Source of the DNA: an uncultured Bacteroidota bacterium
GTDB taxonomy: Bacteria; Bacteroidota; Bacteroidia; Flavobacteriales; Flavobacteriaceae
Direction of reading: 5' to 3'
NCBI GenBank assembly: GCA_902583445.1
Contig: CACHVZ010000004.1
Coordinates: forward strand, 36,037 to 100,036
Length of the DNA stretch: 64,000 nucleotides
This document shows, one piece after another, positions 57,178-64,000 of this stretch. The translations under genes and the position numbers were made by a program. The notes under the pieces are model-generated. The model made no database searches, had not been told where the DNA came from, and was given only the letters and a program-made list of their open reading frames with translations. The first letter of the stretch is position 1, and each line of letters starts with the position of its first letter.

Positions 57178-58107
57178 TTATTTTTCAATTTTATTATAAG
57201 CATCTATAACTTTTTTAACTATGGGGTGCCTAATAACATCTCTATCATCAAGATAGATAATATCAATACCTTTCTTTCTTGAAAGTATTTTAATTGCATC
57301 TTTTAATCCAGAGTTTACTTTTCTTGGAAGATCAATTTGACCAGGATCTCCAGTAACCATAAATTTAGCATTCATACCCATTCTAGTTAAAAACATTTTC
57401 ATCTGAGCATTAGTTGTATTCTGTGCTTCATCTAAAATTACAAATGCATTATCCAATGTTCTACCCCTCATAAATGCTAAAGGGGCAATCTCAATTGTAC
57501 TGTCTTCAAGAAATTTCTGTAGCTTATTAGCAGGAATCATATCTCTTAAAGCATCATATAAAGGCTGCATATATGGATCAAGCTTTTCTTTCAGATCTCC
57601 TGGAAGGTAGCCTAAGTTTTCACCAGCTTCAACCGCAGGTCTTGTTAATATGATTTTTTTAATTTCTTTCTCTTTTAGAGCCTTTACAGCCATTGCAACA
57701 CCGGTGTAAGTTTTTCCGGTACCTGCAGGACCAATCGCAAATATTAAGTCATTATTTATAATTGATTTATGAAGTTTTTTTTGATTTGTAGTTTTAGCTA
57801 ATATGGGTTTACCTGAAATGCCATGTAAAATTAGTGAAGGCTTATCACCATTAAATTTTATTTCTTTTACAACAATATCATTTATTACATCTGGATCTAT
57901 ATTATTGTAATCTGAATAATAATTTAATAAAGTCCTAAATTTATTATCAAATAATTTTAATTCACTTTTTTCACCAAGGGCTTTAATAGATTGTCCTCTT
58001 TGAACCAGCTTTAGTTTAGGAAAACTAGATTTTAAAGAATTTAAATTATCTCTTGAGAAAAAGTTTTGTGGATCAACATCAGTTAGTTCAAATTCTAGCT
58101 CACTCAA
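57178..58107 (-). CDS. PhoH-family ATPase
   Basis: The protein has 309 residues. The P-loop GPAGTGKT is at 126-133, GYLPGDLKEKLDPYMQPLYD is the family motif and VILDEAQN the Walker B. An N-terminal domain of about 100 residues (KH-like) precedes it. PhoH proteins are linked to RNA metabolism and phosphate or stress response. It is divergent from the SAM hydrolase gene over 78 bases and is first in a unit with purC. Confidence 0.95.
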   Translation of the reverse strand: MSELEFELTDVDPQNFFSRDNLNSLKSSFPKLKLVQRGQSIKALGEKSELKLFDNKFRTLLNYYSDYNNIDPDVINDIVVKEIKFNGDKPSLILHGISGKPILAKTTNQKKLHKSIINNDLIFAIGPAGTGKTYTGVAMAVKALKEKEIKKIILTRPAVEAGENLGYLPGDLKEKLDPYMQPLYDALRDMIPANKLQKFLEDSTIEIAPLAFMRGRTLDNAFVILDEAQNTTNAQMKMFLTRMGMNAKFMVTGDPGQIDLPRKVNSGLKDAIKILSRKKGIDIIYLDDRDVIRHPIVKKVIDAYNKIEK

Positions 58108-58185
58108 TAGATTTAATTTAAAAATTTGTTATAGTAGATTATTTGATTCAAATTTACATAAAATTTATAAAGTTTATCTTAATTA

Positions 58186-59013
58186 ATGTCTATCATAACT
58201 TTAACTACAGATTATGGAAATAAGGACTATTTTGTTAGTTCTTTAAAAGCAAAAATAGTCTCGGAAATTGATTCAGCAGAAATTATAGATATTTCACATA
58301 ATATTAGCCCATTTAATTTAACTGAAGCTGGATATATTCTTGAAGGGGCCCACAAAAACTTTCCAAAAGGGACAATTCATATGATATGTGTAGATTCAGA
58401 GCTTACTCCTGAAAATAAACATATAGTAATTAAACATAAAGAATCATTTTTTATTGGTGCTGATAATGGAGTATTTTCTTTAATTTTTAAAGACATTATT
58501 CCAGAAAATATATTTGAAATTAATTTACATAATAGCTTTAATTATAAAATATCTTCAGATGATTTATTTATTAAGGTATTGGGGCATATTTTAAGATCTG
58601 GGCCTCTAAATGTTGTTGGCACAAAAATCAATAAGATTAAGGAGATTAAAAATTTAAGACCTGTTGTAAATCAAGAACAAAATCAAATTATAGGGAGTGT
58701 AATCTATATTGATAATTATGGTAATGTAATAACAAATATTACTGAAAAGCTATTTAAAGAAATTTCAAAAACTAGATCTTTTACAATAAATGCAAGAAAC
58801 GTTAAGTTCACGCAAATTTTTAAAAACTACTCTGATGCAATTGATTTTACCCTAGATCAAAAAGATCGAGAAGAGGATGGCAAGAAAATGGCAATATTTA
58901 ATAGTCTTGGCTACCTTCAATTAAGTATTTACAAAAGTAATCCTCAGACAGTTGGAAGCGCTAGCACCTTATTTGGATTATATTATAGAGATCCTGTAAG
59001 TATTTATTTTTAG
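58186..59013 (+). CDS. SAM hydroxide adenosyltransferase (DUF62/SAM hydrolase family)
   Basis: The protein has 275 residues. TLTTDYGNKDYFVSSLKAKI at the N-terminus, HMICVDSELTP, GADNGVFSLIF and IDNYGNVITNI are typical of the SAM-dependent chlorinase/fluorinase superfamily, in which most members are SAM hydrolases making adenosine and methionine. Halogenase-specific residues could not be judged. It is followed by dnaN after about 78 bases. Confidence 0.92.
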   Translation: MSIITLTTDYGNKDYFVSSLKAKIVSEIDSAEIIDISHNISPFNLTEAGYILEGAHKNFPKGTIHMICVDSELTPENKHIVIKHKESFFIGADNGVFSLIFKDIIPENIFEINLHNSFNYKISSDDLFIKVLGHILRSGPLNVVGTKINKIKEIKNLRPVVNQEQNQIIGSVIYIDNYGNVITNITEKLFKEISKTRSFTINARNVKFTQIFKNYSDAIDFTLDQKDREEDGKKMAIFNSLGYLQLSIYKSNPQTVGSASTLFGLYYRDPVSIYF

Positions 59014-59072
59014 TGTTTGTATCTGGTAGATAACTTTTATCAGTAATTATAAGATTTATGATATCAATTAAA

Positions 59073-59080
59073 TATATTTG
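59073..59080 (+). promoter_or_regulatory. Bacteroidota -7 box (TAnnTTTG) before dnaN
   Basis: TATATTTG is an exact TAnnTTTG match ending 11 bases before the dnaN ATG at 59092. A start site about 7 bases downstream would give a leader of only about 5 bases. A clear -33 TTTG box is not present at the usual distance. Confidence 0.5.
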
Positions 59081-59091
59081 AAAAAAAACAT

Positions 59092-60213
59092 ATGAAGTTT
59101 ATTGTTTCATCATCGATTTTGTATAAAGAACTCCAAATTCTAGGCGGAGTAATTAATTCTTCAAATACAATTCCCATACTCGATAATTTTTTGTTTGAAC
59201 TAGAGAATAACAAACTTAAAATCAGTTCATCGGATCTTGAATCTACAATGACTTCAGAAATTGATATCGAGTCTCAATCTAAAGATAAAGTTGCAATCTC
59301 TGCCAAACTATTAACAGATATTCTAAAAACATTTTCAGATCAACCATTAACATTTATAAAAACTGAAAATAATACTATTGAGATTAGCGCTAGTAATGGA
59401 AAATATTCGCTTGCTTATCTGGAAGGGGGTGAGTTTCCAAAGCAAATTGAAATTTTAGATGCACATGAAACTATAATTAATGGGGTTGATCTGGGTAATG
59501 CGATAAATTCAACAATCTTTGCCTCTGGAACGGATGACCTTAGACCTGTTATGAGTGGAGTGTTCTTTCAATTTAATAGTGAGTCCTTAAGGTTTGTTGC
59601 AACTGATGCTCATAAACTAGTAAAGTTTGAAACATCTGAATATAATTCAAAAGAAGTATCTGAATTCATTATGCCTAAAAAACCTTTACAAATACTTAAG
59701 GGAATTTTACAGACAATTGATTCTGAAATTACTATTCAGCATAATGATTCAAATGCTAAATTTATTTTTGGAAAAAGCTCTATTACTTCAAGACTAATTG
59801 ATGGAAAATTTCCTAATTATGAAGCAGTTATTCCAAAAGATAATCCTAACGTACTTACAATTGATAGAGAGCTTTTTTTAAACTCTGTTAGAAGAGTTAG
59901 TATTTTCTCTAATAAGACAACCAATCAAATTAGAATTAAACTTGCAGGATCTCTCTTAAATATTAGTGCTGAAGACTTTGACTTTAGTAACAGAGCAGAT
60001 GAAAATCTAGAGTGTGAGTATTCAGGTGATGATATACAGATTGGATTCAACTCAAAATTTTTAATTGAAATGCTTAATAATCTAGATTCTGAAACCATCA
60101 CACTTTCAATGTCTCATCCAAATAGGGCTGGTATTATAAGGCCAGTAAATGGGAAAGATTCTTCAAAAGAGTTAATAACTATGCTTGTGATGCCAGTGAT
60201 GCTAAACGATTAG
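59092..60213 (+). CDS. dnaN: DNA polymerase III beta subunit (sliding clamp)
   Basis: The protein has 373 residues, normal. Three clamp domains are visible: about 1-120, 125-250 and 255-373. Features include ISSSDLESTM, KYSLAYLEGGEFP, FVATDAHKLVKFE and DGKFPNYEAVIP. The C-terminus MLVMPVMLND lies in the position of the conserved pocket-forming tail. It is a single gene with its own promoter-like box and shares TTAG with the convergent PLP gene. The chromosomal origin and dnaA are not seen nearby. Confidence 0.97.
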   Translation: MKFIVSSSILYKELQILGGVINSSNTIPILDNFLFELENNKLKISSSDLESTMTSEIDIESQSKDKVAISAKLLTDILKTFSDQPLTFIKTENNTIEISASNGKYSLAYLEGGEFPKQIEILDAHETIINGVDLGNAINSTIFASGTDDLRPVMSGVFFQFNSESLRFVATDAHKLVKFETSEYNSKEVSEFIMPKKPLQILKGILQTIDSEITIQHNDSNAKFIFGKSSITSRLIDGKFPNYEAVIPKDNPNVLTIDRELFLNSVRRVSIFSNKTTNQIRIKLAGSLLNISAEDFDFSNRADENLECEYSGDDIQIGFNSKFLIEMLNNLDSETITLSMSHPNRAGIIRPVNGKDSSKELITMLVMPVMLND

Positions 60214-61466
60214 TCAACTGACTTTTCTATTCCTTTAGACGCTTTCTTATATACACCTTTTTCAAGTTTTTTTCTAATTGAAGAAAATGCATCAAGTGTT
60301 TCATTAATGTCATTAATATTATGAGAAGCAGTCGGAATTAATCTTAGCAGAATTAGTCCCTTTGGGATAACAGGATACACAACTATTGAACAAAAAATAT
60401 GATAATTTTCTCTTAAGTCTTTAACTAAAGCCATTGCTTCTGGAATACTACCCTTTAGATACACTGGAGTAACACAACTTTGTGTTGAACCAATATCAAA
60501 ACCTCTTTCCTTCAGACCAGATTGAAGTAAATTAACATTTTCCCAGAGTTTTTGTTTAAACTCAGGTCTAGTCTTAATTAACTCAAGTCTTTTAAGTGCT
60601 CCAACAACTAATTGCATCTGAAGAGATTTTGCAAACATTTGTGAACGCATATTATATTTCAAAAATTCAATTATTTCAGAGTCACCTGCAATAAAAGCAC
60701 CAGTTGAGGCTAGTGATTTTGCAAAAGTTGCGAAGTAAACATCAATTTGATCTTGAACACCCTGTTCCTCCCCAGCTCCTGCACCAGTTTTTCCTAATGT
60801 ACCAAAACCATGAGCATCATCCACAAGAAGTCTAAATTTAAATTTATCCTTCAATGCAACTATCTCCTTTAGTTTTCCTTGCTCTCCCCTCATTCCAAAA
60901 ACTCCCTCAGAAATTACAAGTACTCCTCCACCTGTTTGCTCCGCAAGCTTAGTAGCTCTTACAAGATTTTTTTCTAAACTATTAATATCATTATGTTGAT
61001 ATGTAAAACGCTTACCAAGATGAAGTCTAACTCCATCAATGATACATGCATGTGAATCGATATCATAGACAATAATATCATTTTTAGTTACCAGAGTATC
61101 TATAGTTGAAAGGATTCCCTGATATCCGAAATTAAGAAGGTATGCAGAGTCTTTTGAAACAAATTTAGCAAGTTCAGATTCTAATTTTTCATGAAGATTA
61201 GTATGACCAGACATCATTCTTGCTCCCATAGGATAAGCACTACCATACTGCTCAGCAGCTTTAGCATCAACTTCTCTTACTTCTGTATTATTTGCTAACC
61301 CTAAATAATCATTCACACTCCATGTGATAACTTCCTTACCATTAAACATCATTCTATTTGAAATTGGACCTTCTAGTTTAGGAAAAACAAAATAGCCCTC
61401 GGCAATAGATGCCCATTTACCTAAAGGACCTTTATTTTTATATATTTTGTCAAATAAATCTTGCAT
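60210..61466 (-). CDS. PLP-dependent alpha-oxoamine synthase; candidate cysteate/acyl condensing enzyme (CapB/SulA-like)
   Basis: The protein has 418 residues. It is a fold-type I aminotransferase of the AONS/KBL/serine palmitoyltransferase group: WSVNDYLGLANN, DIDSHACIIDGVRLH, VDDAHGFGTLGKTG and the PLP-lysine motif ATFAKSLAS with Lys250. In Bacteroidota, close relatives join cysteate with a fatty acyl group to make 3-oxocapnine for sulfonolipids. Next to it (5 bases upstream) is a cysteine-synthase-like gene, the partner expected for cysteate synthesis. KBL or serine palmitoyltransferase activity is the alternative. Confidence 0.82.
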   Translation of the reverse strand: MQDLFDKIYKNKGPLGKWASIAEGYFVFPKLEGPISNRMMFNGKEVITWSVNDYLGLANNTEVREVDAKAAEQYGSAYPMGARMMSGHTNLHEKLESELAKFVSKDSAYLLNFGYQGILSTIDTLVTKNDIIVYDIDSHACIIDGVRLHLGKRFTYQHNDINSLEKNLVRATKLAEQTGGGVLVISEGVFGMRGEQGKLKEIVALKDKFKFRLLVDDAHGFGTLGKTGAGAGEEQGVQDQIDVYFATFAKSLASTGAFIAGDSEIIEFLKYNMRSQMFAKSLQMQLVVGALKRLELIKTRPEFKQKLWENVNLLQSGLKERGFDIGSTQSCVTPVYLKGSIPEAMALVKDLRENYHIFCSIVVYPVIPKGLILLRLIPTASHNINDINETLDAFSSIRKKLEKGVYKKASKGIEKSVD

Positions 61467-61471
61467 ATAAA

Positions 61472-62533
61472 TTATATATAATTAATTGAATTTTTTTTGG
61501 GTTGATAAAAACTAGAATCATAGAAACCTTGATTGTTCATCCATTCATCAGAATATATTTTACTTAAATACCTTGAACCATGATCAGGAAAAACAATTAC
61601 AACACAACTTGAATCATCAAATTCATTTTCATCATTTAATATTTTTACAGCTTGAAAAGCTGCACCTGAAGTATATCCAACAAACAATCCTTCATTTAAA
61701 GTTATCTCTCTAGCCATATGAGCACTATCTGAATCAGTAACTTTTACAAACTTATCGATAATTTTAAAATCAGTTGCAGATGGTACAATGTTTTTACCTA
61801 GTCCCTCTATCCTGTATGAGTATATTTCATTTGGATCTATTTCACCCGTTTCATGATATTTTTTAAGAATTGAACCATAAGCATCAACACCAATAATTTT
61901 TATATCATTATTTTTTTCTTTTAAAAATCTACCTATTCCAGATATAGTACCTCCAGTTCCGCTGCAAGCAATTAAGTGAGTAATTTTTCCATTTATCTGA
62001 TTCCAAATTTCTGGACCAGTTGTTTGATAGTGAGCTTCAATGTTCAAATCATTGAAATATTGATTAATATATACAGAATCTTTAATCTCTATATTCAATC
62101 TCTTTGCAACTTCATAATAAGACCTCGGATCATCAGATGATACATTTGAAGGACAAACATAAATTTCAGCGCCCAAACATTTCATCATATTAATTTTATC
62201 TTTAGATGCCTTAGAACTTACTGCCAAAATACATTTATACCCTTTGAGTAATGAAACTAAAGCTAAGCTAAAACCAGTATTACCAGATGTTGTTTCAATT
62301 ATAGTACTACCCTTCATTAAAATACCTTTTTTTTCAGCTTGATTAAGTATATGAAGAGCAATTCTATCTTTATTAGAGTGACCTGGATTAAACCCTTCAA
62401 ACTTTGTAAAATATGTTCCTTTAAAATTTTTTGTAACCTCATTTAGCCTTATTAAAGGAGTATTACCTATAAGCTCTAAGATGTTATTGTAAGGTTTATT
62501 ATAAGTAGGCATTAGATTATGGAAATAATGCAC
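61472..62533 (-). CDS. PLP-dependent cysteine-synthase-like enzyme; candidate cysteate synthase (CapA-like)
   Basis: The protein has 353 residues (ATG at 62531-62533; another ATG 7 codons in is possible). Fold-type [25 protein letters not shown] with Lys55, [13 protein letters not shown] and [17 protein letters not shown]. The sequence matches the Bacteroidota group between cysteine synthase and cystathionine beta-synthase; one member of that group makes cysteate from O-phosphoserine and sulfite for capnine. Its place immediately before the AONS-type gene supports this. Ordinary cysteine synthase activity remains possible. There is no CBS domain. Confidence 0.8.
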   Translation of the reverse strand: MHYFHNLMPTYNKPYNNILELIGNTPLIRLNEVTKNFKGTYFTKFEGFNPGHSNKDRIALHILNQAEKKGILMKGSTIIETTSGNTGFSLALVSLLKGYKCILAVSSKASKDKINMMKCLGAEIYVCPSNVSSDDPRSYYEVAKRLNIEIKDSVYINQYFNDLNIEAHYQTTGPEIWNQINGKITHLIACSGTGGTISGIGRFLKEKNNDIKIIGVDAYGSILKKYHETGEIDPNEIYSYRIEGLGKNIVPSATDFKIIDKFVKVTDSDSAHMAREITLNEGLFVGYTSGAAFQAVKILNDENEFDDSSCVVIVFPDHGSRYLSKIYSDEWMNNQGFYDSSFYQPKKNSINYI

Positions 62534-62551
62534 AAATTTAATTAAAAATTA

Positions 62552-64000
62552 CTAGTAATCACATGAAAAATCTCCAATTGGAGATCCATCTGGAGTTTTA
62601 GTCTTTTCAATTGGTACATATTGCAAAGGGTTAGCATAAAAACTTTTAATTTTTGTAATTAAAAAATCATTATACTCAGATCTATTTTTCATTAAATAAT
62701 TCATCAGAATATTAATTCTTGAATATATTTTAGATTTAGAAATATCATTACTCTGCTTATTATTATAAGCCATAAATAAATGATCTAAAAATAAAGATTG
62801 GGTGTTTTTGTTAATTGAATCTTCATATTCACTCATTTTGATTTTCTTAAAAATAGAATTTTGAATTTCACTAAGGTAGTCTTCAAGAGATAAAATATTA
62901 TTTCCAAACATATTCTGGTGATGAACCCTATTAATTCTTTCTGGATTTAACATGTAAGTAAAAACATGATTAATAATTGCACTTGATGCATTTATATAAT
63001 CAAATCCAACACCTGTATTTGAGACAAAGTTTTCTCTAGTCCTTGGATTTCTAAAAGACCTAGGACCTAGAATTTCAATTAAGTTTTGAGGAATGGTTAG
63101 ATTTGTTGGATGAATTACTTTTAAAAGGGTATTTAATGATTTAATCTGTAAATCTTTATCAGCAAATCTTACTTTATCACTTCTGTTATTTTTAACATAG
63201 TAAAGATAATCTATACCTCCAATAGCCTTTGCTGCTGCTTCAATTTGATATCTATGCAGCATGAATATTGGAACCATTATATCTTCAATTCTATCGTAGG
63301 GCTCGCCATTTCTTAAGTTATCTAAGTCAAGGTTACTAAGGGCTTGTTTTCTAATTTTTAATAACTTATCCAGTTCTTTGTATGCAAGACTACCATTATC
63401 CCATAAATGAGAGTATGGATTTGCACTACTGATAGGTCTTGAATCAGAGTCACTTAAGTAGTATAAACCATTCTCAACAGCATCATTTAAAATTTTATTA
63501 AGCTCTTGGTCTTCATTTACTGAGTCCGAAAAATCAGAATAAGCATATTGAACACTTACTTTATCCCAATCTCCAATATCTTTTGCGTATGCATTATCAA
63601 TATTTATCTGATTATCTACATATGAAATTTTTGGATGTGGATAATCCATTACCGAAACCCTATCATTAGCACTAGAAATAAAATTATGACCAAAACCAAG
63701 AGTATGTCCAATCTCATGCGCAGATAATTGTCTAATCCTATCTAAAGAAGTTTCTTTTATTAATTTTTTATTTTCTTCTGTATAAGGATTGTCTATTAGC
63801 CCACTAAGGATCATATAATCTTGTCTAACCCTTAAGCTTCCCAAACTTACTTGACCTTTAATAATTTCTCCTGTTCTAGGATCAACAATACTAGTTCCAT
63901 AACTCCACCCTCTAGTTGATCTGTGGATCCACTGAATTAGATTATATCTTACATCCATTGGATCAGCATCTTCAGGTAAAACCTCAATTCTAAAAGCATC
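62552..64000 (-). CDS. Zinc-dependent metalloprotease, C-terminal part (DUF5117/DUF4953-type), partial
   Basis: The reading frame is open to the right edge, so the true start lies beyond 64000; the visible part is 482 codons plus stop. It contains FRIEVLPEDADPMDVRYNLI, the zinc motif HEIGHTLGFGHN (encoded near 63690) and SVMDYPHP, the Met-turn, so it is a metzincin-like peptidase. Such large (about 800-1000 residue) exported proteins are common in Bacteroidota. It ends 18 bases upstream of the cysteate-synthase-like gene on the same strand. The substrate is unknown. Confidence 0.9.
   Translation of the reverse strand, partial: DAFRIEVLPEDADPMDVRYNLIQWIHRSTRGWSYGTSIVDPRTGEIIKGQVSLGSLRVRQDYMILSGLIDNPYTEENKKLIKETSLDRIRQLSAHEIGHTLGFGHNFISSANDRVSVMDYPHPKISYVDNQINIDNAYAKDIGDWDKVSVQYAYSDFSDSVNEDQELNKILNDAVENGLYYLSDSDSRPISSANPYSHLWDNGSLAYKELDKLLKIRKQALSNLDLDNLRNGEPYDRIEDIMVPIFMLHRYQIEAAAKAIGGIDYLYYVKNNRSDKVRFADKDLQIKSLNTLLKVIHPTNLTIPQNLIEILGPRSFRNPRTRENFVSNTGVGFDYINASSAIINHVFTYMLNPERINRVHHQNMFGNNILSLEDYLSEIQNSIFKKIKMSEYEDSINKNTQSLFLDHLFMAYNNKQSNDISKSKIYSRINILMNYLMKNRSEYNDFLITKIKSFYANPLQYVPIEKTKTPDGSPIGDFSCDY

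Noticed and set aside
59092..60213. Replication origin next to dnaN
   Set aside because: No dnaA, DnaA-box cluster or other origin feature was seen around dnaN.

Overview
The window is one contiguous, gene-dense, strongly AT-rich chromosomal segment from a member of the Bacteroidota, most likely a marine Flavobacteriia-type bacterium with a streamlined genome. The evidence is a fused LpxC-FabZ protein, TlpA-like lipoproteins with Bacteroidota-style SSC/SC lipoboxes, two fused E1 alpha/beta 2-oxoacid dehydrogenases, a cysteine-synthase-like/acyl-transferase pair matching the capnine (sulfonolipid) pathway, a YbiT-type ABC-F protein, TAnnTTTG promoter-like boxes close to start codons, and no Shine-Dalgarno sequences before start codons. 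No rRNA, tRNA, CRISPR array, insertion sequence, prophage or attachment site was seen, and no gene-free stretch reaches 300 bases (the longest, about 170 bases at 7153-7319, holds two terminator-like hairpins).

Layout. 1-875: the tail of proline dehydrogenase, then tsaE and a DUF4258 protein on the minus strand. 926-7152: a plus-strand operon for lipid A (lpxD, lpxC-fabZ, lpxA), EF-P, SucD, FabG and an SPFH protein, ended by hairpins. 7320-10558: an LpxH-like phosphoesterase without a normal start codon, a methyltransferase / 41-aa membrane peptide / YbjQ unit, and mscL between two DUF1569 paralogues. 10103-16954: a long minus-strand operon (FAD oxidase, aroC, dicarboxylate symporter, ung, fused E1, DUF1569). 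17022-22116: a TlpA lipoprotein, an LpxL-like acyltransferase, glmM and gamma-glutamyltransferase. 22132-30150: uvrA, a degenerate M1-peptidase/beta-barrel protein and a second fused E1. 30161-39286: holA, an HsdR_N nuclease-like protein, a glycosyltransferase, an OmpA lipoprotein, uvrD/pcrA, an amidohydrolase and recG. 39317-50226: pheT, ABC-F, a redox-dead thioredoxin-fold lipoprotein, a transaldolase-like aldolase, an SDR, glutaminyl cyclase, glyA, a GNAT, smpB and pcm. 50285-59013: a Gfo/Idh oxidoreductase, YggS, a DnaQ/GIY-YIG protein, a Kv-type channel, miaA, an M20 hydrolase, purC, phoH and a SAM hydrolase. 59092-64000: dnaN, the candidate capnine pair, and the C-terminal part of a large zinc metalloprotease.

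Most genes are conserved housekeeping genes: envelope lipid synthesis, DNA repair and replication, translation, central metabolism. No defence island or wholly new system is evident. The points worth a second look are a set of proteins that keep a fold but have lost key residues (M1-like/barrel fusion, thioredoxin-like lipoprotein, M20 hydrolase, second P-loop of the ABC-F protein, GIY-YIG domain of the exonuclease), the capnine pair, extreme compaction with convergent genes sharing a 4-base YTAG stop, and promoter boxes placed so close to start codons that transcripts may be nearly leaderless.
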